This document shows positions 41,960 to 50,590 of a DNA stretch of 64,000 nucleotides, piece after piece (position 1 is the stretch's first letter; the number at the start of each line of letters is the position of its first letter). The translations under genes were made by a program, and so were the position numbers. The stretch lies in the NCBI RefSeq assembly GCF_023913515.1, contig NZ_CP099391.1, positions 3,100,001 through 3,164,000 of the forward strand. The letters are read 5' to 3'. The notes below the pieces were generated by a model that was not told the DNA's origin, did not search any database, and worked only from the letters and a program-made list of their open reading frames with translations. Origin of the DNA: Natronococcus sp. CG52 (lineage in GTDB: Archaea > Halobacteriota > Halobacteria > Halobacteriales > Natrialbaceae).

Positions 41960-42727
41960 ATGGCAAATACACTCGACGTGGACCGACTCGAGCGGGCGGT
42001 CAAGAACGTCTACCGCGACGTCGCGGAGGCGCCGACCGAAGACTATCACTTCGAGATGGGGGGGCCGTTGGCCGAGCGGCTCGGCTACCCGACGGAGGAT
42101 CTCGAACGGGTGCCCGGGGAGGCCATGGAGTCCTTCGCGGGCGTCGGATACCACTTCGATCTCGCCGGCATCGAGGAGGGCGACGACGTGCTCGACCTGG
42201 GGAGCGGCTCGGGGACCGACGTGTTCGTCGCGGCGCTCCACGTCGGAGATTCCGGGAGCGTCACCGGATTGGACATGACTGACGAACAGCTCGAGAAGGC
42301 CCGTCAGTTGCGAGACGAGGTGGAGTTGGATACCGTCTCCTTCGAAAAGGGGTACATCGAGGACATGCCGTTCGATGATGGCACGTTCGACGTCGTGATC
42401 TCGAACGGGGTCATCAACCTCTCGTCGGACAAAGAGCAGGTGTTCGAGGAAACGAATCGCGTTCTCGCCTCGGGAGGACGGCTCGCTATCTCTGACATCA
42501 TCAGCGAGCGGCAGATGCCGGAGAGCATCAAGACCGATGCGGATCTCTGGGCGGCCTGTATCGGCGGGGCCGAACAGATCGACCGCTACACGACTCTCGT
42601 CGAAGATGCGGGATTCGAGGTACTGGACGTTCGGGATAACACTCAGTACGAGTTCATCTCCGATCAGGCGGCAAACGCGTGTCAGAAGTACGGCGTAAAG
42701 AGCGTCTCACTCGGCGCACGGAAGTAA
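41960..42727 (+). CDS. ArsM-like SAM-dependent methyltransferase
   Basis: 255 residues. Motif I is VLDLGSGSGTDVFVAA, followed by VTGLDMTDEQLEKAR, the block FDVVISNGVINLSSDK and ISDIISERQMPE, all characteristic of arsenite methyltransferase-like enzymes. Two Cys are well placed (WAACIGGAEQ and ANACQKYG); the N-terminal Cys of bona fide ArsM is missing, so the substrate may not be arsenite. The start follows a GAGGTGATG ribosome binding site 14 nt after the OsmC stop. Confidence 0.85.
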   Translation: MANTLDVDRLERAVKNVYRDVAEAPTEDYHFEMGGPLAERLGYPTEDLERVPGEAMESFAGVGYHFDLAGIEEGDDVLDLGSGSGTDVFVAALHVGDSGSVTGLDMTDEQLEKARQLRDEVELDTVSFEKGYIEDMPFDDGTFDVVISNGVINLSSDKEQVFEETNRVLASGGRLAISDIISERQMPESIKTDADLWAACIGGAEQIDRYTTLVEDAGFEVLDVRDNTQYEFISDQAANACQKYGVKSVSLGARK

Positions 42728-42729
42728 TT

Positions 42730-43227
42730 ATGGGAGCAACAGAACAACCGGTTGCGGGCGAACGGGTAGAACAGGTCGAACTCAACGCGAAGCTTCGGAA
42801 CGGATCATTGTTGATGGCGCTTGCGGGCGTCGGGTTCATCGGCTACGGGATCGTCTTTCTCGTCTTGAATTTCGTGGGTGGCGGCTTCGAGCTCGGGGTC
42901 AGTCACCTCGGTGGGATGACTCCAGCGGAGTTGAACCCGACCGTCGCGTACTACATCAGTCACCTACACGTCGCTACGGCGGCGTTCATCATCTCGACGG
43001 GGATCGCGGTCACCGCGCTCTCCTGGTACGGGGTCCGCCAACGGCTGCGGTGGGCGTGGGCGACCGCCGTCGTGGCCGCCGTCGTCGGGTTGGCAATCGC
43101 CTTACCGATGCACTACACCGGCGGATTCGCACACGACTGGATAACGCACCTCGGCCCGATCTATCTGGCTACGATCGTGTTCGTCATCGGGGTCGTGTTA
43201 GCCTACCAAGGAATGCAGACCGAATAA
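42730..43227 (+). CDS. Four-helix membrane protein
   Basis: 165 residues with four hydrophobic segments (about 30-52, 75-100, 108-128 and 140-160) and His residues near membrane boundaries (HLHVATAAF, PMHYTGGFAHDW). It follows the ArsM-like gene by 2 nt, so it belongs to the same operon. I do not recognise a family; efflux or electron transfer cannot be decided. Confidence 0.78.
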   Translation: MGATEQPVAGERVEQVELNAKLRNGSLLMALAGVGFIGYGIVFLVLNFVGGGFELGVSHLGGMTPAELNPTVAYYISHLHVATAAFIISTGIAVTALSWYGVRQRLRWAWATAVVAAVVGLAIALPMHYTGGFAHDWITHLGPIYLATIVFVIGVVLAYQGMQTE

Positions 43228-43264
43228 CGAGTGATGGTACCGCCCCGCGCAAGCGAACACTTTT

Positions 43265-43624
43265 TTGAAAAGTCCTGCCGGTAGCCCTCGAAACGACATC
43301 AAAATTGAGACGACCACGCAAGCCAACGAACTGCCGACGTACGTATTTCTGACCCGCTTCACCCGACGAGGGTTTGAAGGCGTCACCGAAAGTCCCGATC
43401 GAACGGAAGAGGCGAAAGCTTTGGTCGAGTCGATGGGCGAGACGTGGAAGGAATTTTTCGTCACGATGGGCCGGTATGACGGCCTCGTCATCGCCGAATT
43501 CCCGGATGATGCAGCGGCGGCGCAAGCGGCTCTCGCGCTCGCAAGCGGCGGTAACGTGACGACCGAGACGCTTCGGGCCTTCCCGCTGGACGAGTTTCGC
43601 GACATCGTCGACGCTGTGCCGTGA
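43265..43624 (+). CDS. GYD-domain protein with uncertain start
   Basis: The frame encodes a GYD domain: LPTYVFLTRFTRRGFEGV, then MGRYDGLVIAEFPDDAAAAQAALALA. Family members normally start MPTYV, but here that codon is CTG (43331-43333) and no ATG lies upstream in frame. The TTG at 43265 gives 119 residues with 22 poorly conserved ones. Either a TTG or other non-standard start is used, or the start codon has mutated. It follows the membrane protein by 37 nt. Confidence 0.72.
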   Translation: MKSPAGSPRNDIKIETTTQANELPTYVFLTRFTRRGFEGVTESPDRTEEAKALVESMGETWKEFFVTMGRYDGLVIAEFPDDAAAAQAALALASGGNVTTETLRAFPLDEFRDIVDAVP

Positions 43625-43836
43625 AGTGCTCCACGCCTGCGAGATACGAGCCTCCACTCCGTCTCTCGAGGCGTTGATAGTACAGCCGCTCTCCGTATCA
43701 CCGGGTTCGCGGATGGTAGGCGCCTGAGGCGAATCGGCAGCCGATCACCCGGTCCACGTTGATGCTCTCTCTGGGTGTATACGACCGAGAATAGGCAGGG
43801 ACAGGATCTTTCCGATCGGATCGCGGTTATCGGCGA

Positions 43837-45618
43837 ATGAGGATACCGTCTCGAGCGCGGACCGGACTTCGAACCGCCGCAGCGATGCTGATCGACTCGG
43901 TCAGAACCCTCCGCCCGACCGATCGGGACCGAACCGCGATCGCCGTCCTCCTCGCCGCCGGCGTGTACGTCTACTACGTCGACCTCGGCGGGTCGACGCT
44001 CCAGTCCTACGACGAAGCGATCTACGCGTCGATCGCGCGGAGGCTGATCCGCGGCGGGTCGTGGTTCGTCCCTCGAGTCGACTGGGCCGCCGATGGGGCC
44101 GTCGTCGCCGAGATGCTCTTCCTGCAGAAGCCCCCGGGTGCGTTCTGGCTGCAGGCGATCTCGATGCGCGTCTTCGGTGCCACCGCGTTCGGCGCCCGCT
44201 TTCCGTCGGCGACGTTCGCGATCGCGACCGGCGTGCTCGCCTACGTTTTCGGTCGGGACCTCTTCGACCGCAGGGCGGGGTTCGTGGCCGGGCTGGTCTG
44301 GTTGACGACGCCGCAGGTGTTCGCGGGGATGAACGGCGGTCGGAACGGCGGAACCGACACCGCGCTCGTGTTCTTCGGCACCCTGTTCGTCTACCTCGTC
44401 TGGAAGGGCGTCGCCGACGATCGACGATACCTCGCGTACGCGGGGTTCCCGGCGGCGGGCGCACTCCTCGTCAAGGGACTGGCGGCCAGCACGTACCCGC
44501 TGGCGCTCCTCGCGCTCGTCCCCTTCGATCTGCTCGGGCGTCGACGGCTCCTCTCGCAAGAGGCGGCGATCGGCGCGGCGGTAACGCTCGTACTGGCGTT
44601 GCCGTGGCCGATCCTCGCCTGGCTCCGTCACGGTGACCTGATCCTCAAGGAACTCGTCTTCAAGCACGTGATCGATCGGGCGAGCGGCTCGTTCCCACCG
44701 TTCCACGAAACGACGTTCGGATTCATATCCTATCCGTACTTTCGGCACCTTCCCTCGTACTTCGATCCGTGGCTGTACTTCCTGCTCCCGGCGGTCGGCG
44801 TCGTCGCCGTCGTCGCGGTTCGCGTTCGGGTTACGGAGGGGCGCTCGCAGCCGCTACGCGATACGACGTTCCTGCTGTGGTGGGCCGCGAGCGTCTTCAC
44901 CTTCTTTTCGGTCACCGGGAACCAGGCCTGGTACATCCTGCCGCTGTACGTTCCAGCGGGGCTGCTGGTCGGTCGCTTGGTCTCGCTGGTCGCGTCGCCC
45001 CGATCGATCGACCACTCCCTCGCGGTCGGCGGCGTCGTCACGGGCTGCGTCCTCGCGCTGGTCTTTACGTTTCGACTCGACGTGACCTCGCTCGTCCGGT
45101 ACCGACTGCAGGACCACATTCCCGGCGGCGTCGCGTTCGCGCTCGTCCTCGTCGTCGCTGCGATCGCGGTTATCGCCGAGCGGCCGCTCGACTCGACGCT
45201 GCGGCGGCGATGGCGCGACGTCGACGTCTCGCGACTCCGGACCGTCGCGTTCGTAGCCCTCGCGCTCCTTCTAGTGTCTACAACCGCCGCACCGGTCGAA
45301 ATGGGCGGCTCGGCGTTGGACGAGCAACAGGAGGCCGCGGGGACGCTGATCGACCACCAGACGCCCCCGGACGCGACGGTCTTCGTCGTCCCCGAATCCA
45401 CGCGGGCTGGCGGGTTTCACTCGCTGGTGTTCTACTCCGATCGGTCGATCGAGCCAGTCGAGGAGACGCGGGCCGAATCGAACGATCGAATCAGGTACCT
45501 ATTCGTCCACCAGAAAGCGGCAGCCGACCTCGATCGGGAGCGCCGCGTCGTCGCCACGATCCACGGCGAGGACGAGACGTACTACCTACTCGAGTTGGGG
45601 CCGCCCGACGGCGGATAG
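43837..45618 (+). CDS. Family-39 (ArnT/PMT-like) membrane glycosyltransferase
   Basis: 593 residues with about eleven membrane helices and an extracytoplasmic C-terminal domain. The first loop has the conserved acidic pair: YVDLGGSTLQSYDEAIYASIARRLIRGG, with Asp/Glu in YDEAIYA. LFLQKPPGAFWLQA and RFPSATFAI are GT-39/ArnT landmarks, and LPWPILAWL follows. Such enzymes transfer sugar from a polyprenyl-phosphate carrier to lipid or protein. It may act in S-layer or lipid glycosylation. Confidence 0.9.
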   Translation: MRIPSRARTGLRTAAAMLIDSVRTLRPTDRDRTAIAVLLAAGVYVYYVDLGGSTLQSYDEAIYASIARRLIRGGSWFVPRVDWAADGAVVAEMLFLQKPPGAFWLQAISMRVFGATAFGARFPSATFAIATGVLAYVFGRDLFDRRAGFVAGLVWLTTPQVFAGMNGGRNGGTDTALVFFGTLFVYLVWKGVADDRRYLAYAGFPAAGALLVKGLAASTYPLALLALVPFDLLGRRRLLSQEAAIGAAVTLVLALPWPILAWLRHGDLILKELVFKHVIDRASGSFPPFHETTFGFISYPYFRHLPSYFDPWLYFLLPAVGVVAVVAVRVRVTEGRSQPLRDTTFLLWWAASVFTFFSVTGNQAWYILPLYVPAGLLVGRLVSLVASPRSIDHSLAVGGVVTGCVLALVFTFRLDVTSLVRYRLQDHIPGGVAFALVLVVAAIAVIAERPLDSTLRRRWRDVDVSRLRTVAFVALALLLVSTTAAPVEMGGSALDEQQEAAGTLIDHQTPPDATVFVVPESTRAGGFHSLVFYSDRSIEPVEETRAESNDRIRYLFVHQKAAADLDRERRVVATIHGEDETYYLLELGPPDGG

Positions 45619-46107
45619 GGCTGCGGTCGTGCACCTGACGCCGGCGATCAGTCCGTCCGACTCCGACCGGCGATCGAACGGCGAGTACCGTTTCGAGGAG
45701 CGTCCGATCGATGGGGTTCGAACGGGAGAGGAGTGCAGAGTGGTGCGCTCCGAATAGAGGGGGTCAGTCCGCTACGAGTTCCGAATCCGCACCGCTCCCC
45801 GTCGTCACCACGACGTTTCCTCTGGCGGTCCGTCCTCGAGATGGGGGCATACATATAAAGATAATAATTAGCCAATGGAAGTTGGATTCTCTAATCATTC
45901 GGGCTCGGCACTTACGTTGTGCGCTGCTGCCTGCAACCTATAATTCTACATAGAATAAGTGAAATGAATTGTCGGTAATAGGTCGGCCTCGGCACTCATA
46001 GGGCTCGTCACTACCGGGTGCCGAGTCCGGCTCGGAGCGGGTGCGTCGTCATCGGCCGCTCGAGCCTACGCTCGGGACCCCAAAGACCGTTCGGATCGAC
46101 GACGCGG
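45619..46107. other. Gene-free, AT-rich gap
   Basis: About 490 bp with no supported gene. 45845-45980 is unusually AT-rich. CTCGGCAC (45988-45995) and GTGCCGAG (46018-46025) form an 8-bp dyad, and CTCGGCACTTA occurs once more at 45904. These could mark a terminator or promoter of the neighbouring small gene. Confidence 0.45.
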
Positions 46108-46308
46108 TCACTCCGCCGACGCGGCGAAGCCGGCGTTCCACTCGTCGACGAGGTTCTCGAGTCGGTCGGTCCGTCCGCGGGAGAACGTCGCCGGCGCGCG
46201 CTCGGTCGGCGATTCGGTCGGCTTCTCGGACGTCGCGGCGGGGTTCGGGCCGGTCGTCGGTTGCTTCTGGGTCGGTTCCGGCTGGGAGTGGTGTGGTTGC
46301 GTGCTCAT
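46108..46308 (-). CDS. Possible small Pro/Thr-rich protein
   Basis: 66 residues. The first 45 are a Pro/Thr/Ser-rich low-complexity stretch (starting MSTQPHHSQPEPTQKQ) and the end looks folded (FSRGRTDRLENLVDEWNAGF). The ATG is plausible, but there is no family match or operon partner, so this is a weak call. Confidence 0.4.
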   Translation of the reverse strand: MSTQPHHSQPEPTQKQPTTGPNPAATSEKPTESPTERAPATFSRGRTDRLENLVDEWNAGFAASAE

Positions 46309-46511
46309 TGTCGGTCGTGATCGGCTCGTTCGGCGGCGGACGGTACTGGTTCGTCGAGAATTAGGCGAGTACTGCTACGTGTACGACCAACATCTGTACC
46401 TCTCCCTTCTGGACGGTAGATAATAAACGTTCGTGATGGACCAAATGTGCGCGAACGCACGACGCGCTCCGCCGAACGGCGACCGCGTCGGCGACTGCGG
46501 CCCGATACGTT

Positions 46512-47219
46512 ATGGCGGCGGCGGTGGAGTACTCGAGTACACCGATGCCAGCGACCGGATCCGGGCCGGACGCGAGTTTCGTCGTTCCCGCGAAGAACGA
46601 GGCGGATTACCTTCGCGAGACGCTCGAGAGCATCGAGGCCCTCGAGACGGACTACGCGTACGAGGAGCTGGTCGTCGACGGCGAATCGACGGACGACACC
46701 CCGGCGATCGCCCGCGAGTACGGCGCGACCCTGGTTGCGGGCGACGGCTCGAGCATCGCCGCGGACAGGAATCGCGGTGCGACACGCGCGGGCGGCGAGT
46801 GGCTGGCCTTTATCGACGCCGACACCCGCGTCCGGCCGACCTACCTGACGGAGATGCTCGGCTTCGTCGAGGCGAACGGGCTGGCGGCCGCGAGTTCGGC
46901 CTGTCGGATCACCGGTCCCCGGCGGGCGAAACTCGTGGAGGTGACGATCAACCACCTCTTCCCGCGACTCGAGTACCCCATCCTGCCCGGGTTCAACTTC
47001 TTCGTCCACCGCGACGCCTTCGAAGCGGCGGGCGGCTTTCCGACGGTTCCCAACGAGGACACCGCGTTCAGCCGCCGACTCGCCCGCCGGATGCCGACCG
47101 ACTACCACTCCGCGGTCCTCGTGGAGAGTTCGGGCCGGCGGGTCGCCGACGACGGACTGACGGGGACGCTCTGGCACTACGCGACGCTGGATCTCGAGCG
47201 GATCCGCGCGAGCGACTGA
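46512..47219 (+). CDS. Family-2 glycosyltransferase
   Basis: 235 residues with a GT-A fold: SFVVPAKNEADYLRETLESI, VVDGESTDDTPAIAREYGA, AADRNRGATRAGGEWLAFIDADTRV with the DxD motif, and a C-terminal hydrophobic patch (PRLEYPILPGFNFFVHRDAF). It transfers sugar from a nucleotide donor at the membrane surface. The ATG at 46512 is the longest start; the ATG at 46545, nearer the first strand, is equally possible. Confidence 0.9.
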   Translation: MAAAVEYSSTPMPATGSGPDASFVVPAKNEADYLRETLESIEALETDYAYEELVVDGESTDDTPAIAREYGATLVAGDGSSIAADRNRGATRAGGEWLAFIDADTRVRPTYLTEMLGFVEANGLAAASSACRITGPRRAKLVEVTINHLFPRLEYPILPGFNFFVHRDAFEAAGGFPTVPNEDTAFSRRLARRMPTDYHSAVLVESSGRRVADDGLTGTLWHYATLDLERIRASD

Positions 47220-47306
47220 CCCGCCGTCGGCTCCGACTAGCGGCAGCAGCCCCTCTCGGCACCGTCAGGGCGACCGCTTTTGCGGTTGCGACCGGAGACT
47301 AGCACC

Positions 47307-47693
47307 GTGACGACGGTTCCACCGGAAGCCGAGCGGCTGCTCGAGAGCGAACCGCTGATGGCCCACTTCGGCACCTGCGTCGACGGCCGGCCCCACGTCG
47401 CGCCCGTCTGGTACCGGTACGACGACGACGCGGTCGAGGTCGTCACGACCGGACGCAAGCTGGCAAACGTGCGGGAGAACCCGCAGGTTTCCCTCTCGAT
47501 ACAGGCCGACGAGGCGGGACGGGCGAAGTGGATGGTGACCCTGCTCGGGACCGCGACGGTCGTCGACGACGACGGGGAGACGGCCGCCGCACGACGGCGG
47601 ATCAACGAGAAGTACGACGCCTCGCCGGAGGCCTACGCCGAGAACACGCTGGTCCGGATCGATATCGGTTCGGCGACGTACCAGCGGTACTGA
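47307..47693 (+). CDS. Pyridoxamine 5'-phosphate oxidase-family flavoprotein
   Basis: 128 residues. The split-barrel pattern is clear: PLMAHFGTCVDGRPHVAPVWYRY, then VVTTGRKLANVRENPQVSLSI and WMVTLLGTATVV. Family members bind FMN, F420 or haem; the ligand is not readable. The GTG at 47307 (VTTVPPEAERLL) was chosen because the longer frame starts with Arg-rich non-coding-like sequence. Confidence 0.85.
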   Translation: MTTVPPEAERLLESEPLMAHFGTCVDGRPHVAPVWYRYDDDAVEVVTTGRKLANVRENPQVSLSIQADEAGRAKWMVTLLGTATVVDDDGETAAARRRINEKYDASPEAYAENTLVRIDIGSATYQRY

Positions 47694-47740
47694 GAGTCCG
47701 TCGTTCGACGCCCGAGACGGAACGGTCGATCGCCGCCCGT

Positions 47741-48871
47741 TCAGTCCAGTCTCGGCGACGGCTCGCGAAGCCCCGGGTGGGTTTTCAGCTCGCGCACGCG
47801 TCGCATCTTGGCCCGAAGGTCCGGTGCCGCCCCCGGCACCGCGAGGTCGTCGTCGACGCTCTCGTCGCCGTCCTCGAGTTCCTCGAGCGACTTCGGGAAC
47901 CGCCGCAATCCCTTGTGAATCGCGAGTCCGGCGTACGCGCCGTCGCCGATCGCGATCGTCGTCTGGTTCTGGCCGTGAGTGACGTCGCCGACGGCGTAGA
48001 CGCCGTCGAGGCTCGTCTCTCGACGCTCGTCGACGTCGATCGCCCCGTCGTCGGTGAGGTCACAGCCGAGGTCGGCAGCCAGGTCGGTGTTGTATACGGA
48101 TCCGTACATCGCGAAGCCGCCGAGGTAGTCCCGTTCGGTCCCGTCGCCGGACTCCGTCCGGCTGCCAGTGGGACGTGGTCCCACGCTGTCGGCGAAGGCG
48201 AGTCCGCCGAGCCACGGCGGTTCGTCCTCGTCGATGCTCTCGTCCGCGTACGTCGACACGACGTTCGTGTCGATCCGGTCGATCGGGTGCGCGCGCAACT
48301 GCTCGTCGGTCTCGTCGCTCCACGCCGGCTCCCGGCCGTCCAGCAGGAGGTCGACGTCGGCAGTGAAGTTGAGCATCGACATCGCGACGTGGGCCGCGCT
48401 CTCGTCGTGTCCGAGGACGAAGACGGGGCCGTCGCCCAGCGCGTAGGCATCGCAGTGCAGACAGTAGTGCAGTCCCCGACCGGTGAACCGCTCGAGTTCC
48501 GGAACGCCCGGACTGCGGTCCCGAAAGCCGGTCGCGAAGACCACGCGATCGGCTTCGACGGTTCCGTGACCCGCCTCGAGGCGGAACCGCGGCTCGTCGT
48601 CTCCGATCTCCGTGACGGAGTCGACCGCGTCGGGGTAGAAGTCGCCGCCATAGTGTTCGAGCTGAGCGACCGCGTGCGCGGCGAGCTCGCGCCCGGAGAT
48701 ACTCTCGGAGACGCCGAGCAGGTTGTGGACGTGATTGGCCGCCGCGTGACGCCCCCCTTCCTTCTCGAAGACGGCGGTGCGGTGGCCGAGGCGGGTCGTG
48801 TACAGCGCGGTCGTGAGGCCGGCCGGCCCCCCGCCGACGACGACGACCTCGTACGCAGGGTGATCGCTCAT
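47741..48871 (-). CDS. NAD(P)/FAD-dependent oxidoreductase, thioredoxin-reductase-like
   Basis: 376 residues. FAD-binding GGGPAGLTTALYTTRLG near the N-terminus, the redox-type motif HYCLHCDAYA, NADPH-site-like VLGHDESAAH and VYAVGDVTHGQNQTTIAIGDGAYA at the C-terminus fit the TrxR-like group. The CxxC (CLHC) differs from the usual CATC, and the substrate is unknown. The start is the ATG at 48869-48871, which begins MSDHPAYEVVVVGGG; upstream sequence is not coding in character. Confidence 0.88.
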   Translation of the reverse strand: MSDHPAYEVVVVGGGPAGLTTALYTTRLGHRTAVFEKEGGRHAAANHVHNLLGVSESISGRELAAHAVAQLEHYGGDFYPDAVDSVTEIGDDEPRFRLEAGHGTVEADRVVFATGFRDRSPGVPELERFTGRGLHYCLHCDAYALGDGPVFVLGHDESAAHVAMSMLNFTADVDLLLDGREPAWSDETDEQLRAHPIDRIDTNVVSTYADESIDEDEPPWLGGLAFADSVGPRPTGSRTESGDGTERDYLGGFAMYGSVYNTDLAADLGCDLTDDGAIDVDERRETSLDGVYAVGDVTHGQNQTTIAIGDGAYAGLAIHKGLRRFPKSLEELEDGDESVDDDLAVPGAAPDLRAKMRRVRELKTHPGLREPSPRLD

Positions 48872-49047
48872 GACGACTGCCACTCCGACGGCCAGCGGGT
48901 TGAGGCTGGGCCGCGCGTGTGCGGCCGCGACGTTTTCCGTCGATTCCCAGTCACCTCGAACGCAGCGTCGCATCAGCGACGGCATCAGTCTCCCGGGGAC
49001 GGAACGAGGTCGAAGCGTTGGCACGGCGTAGTCCCGTCATGAGTTAG

Positions 49048-49434
49048 TCACCCGCCCTCGAGCTGCCGGCAGACCCGTCCGATGACGCCGACCTCGAGGA
49101 GATCCCCCGACGCTCCCCGGAGATCGATCTGGCGCTGCTCCACCTCGGCGGAACGAAGATCTTCGGGGTCCTCCTGACGGTGGACGCGGGCCGGGGCGTC
49201 GAAGCGGTAACGCTGATCGACGCGGGGACGTCGATCCCGATCCACTACGACGGTTACGAGGTGTTCCGGTCCCCGCTCTCGGCGTTTCAGCGGGCCGTCG
49301 CCGACGCGGGCCTCAAGGATCGCGTCGCGCACCTGGCACGCGGGGAGACGTACGCGTTCGAGATCCCCGGACCGACGGTGAGCGCTATCCCTCGAGTCGT
49401 TCCCGCGCGGCCGCCACCACGAGCGGCAGCGTGA
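49048..49434 (+). pseudogene. Remnant of a metallo-beta-lactamase-fold hydrolase (C-terminal part)
   Basis: The + frame after a TAG at 49045-49047 encodes EIDLALLHLGGTKIFGVLLT, then AIPIHYD-like SIPIHYDGYEVFRSPLSAF and RVAHLARGETYAFE. This is the C-terminal third of MBL-fold (UlaG-like) hydrolases, including the metal His. No start codon or N-terminal two thirds exists upstream; that DNA is the 5' flank of the oxidoreductase. The 3' end runs past the expected end into the convergent dys gene. It looks like a truncated gene left by deletion. Confidence 0.7.
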
Positions 49435-50434
49435 TCGTCGCGTCGCCGTAGACCGAAACGTTCTCGGCGTCCTTCTCGAGTTTTCCCCAGGAACGGGCCT
49501 CCTCGAGCGACGCGCCCGAGAGGCCGCCCGTCTGCTTGGGGTCCATCGTCAACTGGACGCCGTAGTCGTAGGCGCCCGGCGTGACGAGCATCGTCTGGAG
49601 GGTGAAGTTCTTCGGGACGCCGCCGCCGACGACGAACGCGCCGGCCTCCTCGGCCTCGAACGCGAGATCGGTGAGCGCGGTCATATCCGCAAGCGCGTCG
49701 AGCGAGAACGGCGAGGTCTGGGAGTACATCCACGCCTGGAGGCCGAGCACGGAGTCCTGGATCGCGGGACAGTAGATCGGGACGTCGTTCTCGTAGGCCG
49801 CGGCGGCGACGCCGGGCCCCTCGTCGATGTCCTCGCGTTCGTTGACTTCGGCGTTGGCTCGGCCGAGTTCGCGGGTGAGGCGTTCGATGGAGACGGGGCC
49901 CTCCTCTTCGGCTTCGGCCTCGAGCACGGGGAAGACCTCCTCGCGGAGGTGCGACTCGAAGGTCGCGAAGAACTCCTGGGGGAGGTAAACGTTGTAGATG
50001 CGGTCGACCTCCTCGTCGCGAAGCGTCTCGTCGTGCTCGCGCTCAGTCTTCCCCTCGGCGCGGGCGCAGCCGTGGTGGTGTTTGCCGCCGATCGCCTCGA
50101 TCGAGTCGTGCGTGAGGTTCGCCCCGGTCGTGACGAGCGCGTCGATGTACCCGTCCCGGATCAGGTCGGCGACGATCCGTCGCATTCCCGTCGGCACCAT
50201 CGCTCCCGCGAGTCCGAAGAAGACGGACACGTCGTCGTCGAACATGGCCGCCGTCACGTCGACCGCCTCGTGGAGGTCCGCCGCCCCGACGCCCGCGTCG
50301 CCGTACTCGTCGACGAGTTCGCCGACGGTCATCCCGGCGCGTGCCTCCGCGTGACCGACCGGATCGTGTTCGAACGTCTCTCGGTCCGGCTCGTGGTGTC
50401 CGTGGCCGTCGCCGCTGTCGTGCTCCTCGGTCAT
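49385..50434 (-). CDS. dys: Deoxyhypusine synthase
   Basis: 349 residues. Transfers an aminobutyl group from spermidine (in halophilic archaea possibly from agmatine-derived substrates) to a lysine of aIF-5A. The NAD-binding and catalytic blocks are present: VTTGANLTHDSIEAIGG, NDVPIYCPAIQDSVLG and GGGVPKNFTLQ with the catalytic Lys. A His-rich acidic N-terminal segment (HDSGDGHGHHEPD) precedes the core. Its target, aIF-5A, is in this window at 57981-58355. The start is the ATG at 50432-50434. Confidence 0.95.
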   Translation of the reverse strand: MTEEHDSGDGHGHHEPDRETFEHDPVGHAEARAGMTVGELVDEYGDAGVGAADLHEAVDVTAAMFDDDVSVFFGLAGAMVPTGMRRIVADLIRDGYIDALVTTGANLTHDSIEAIGGKHHHGCARAEGKTEREHDETLRDEEVDRIYNVYLPQEFFATFESHLREEVFPVLEAEAEEEGPVSIERLTRELGRANAEVNEREDIDEGPGVAAAAYENDVPIYCPAIQDSVLGLQAWMYSQTSPFSLDALADMTALTDLAFEAEEAGAFVVGGGVPKNFTLQTMLVTPGAYDYGVQLTMDPKQTGGLSGASLEEARSWGKLEKDAENVSVYGDATITLPLVVAAARERLEG

Positions 50435-50590
50435 GTCATCGAGTCGGCGGGCCAGCGCTTTGAACGCCGCGGTCTCGCCCGCTCCGCAGGCAGTCGGATC
50501 GTCGAGATGAAACCGAAGGCCCAACTCCGACCGGTACGAGCTCCCGCGGTTCGCGTCCTCCGCACGGGATTTCAGGGAGATGCCGCAGGC

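Noticed and set aside
46433-47302. 289-codon plus-strand frame over the glycosyltransferase
   Set aside because: Arg/Gly-rich product in another frame of the real GT2 gene, whose DxD and NEADYLRETLESI motifs are clear.
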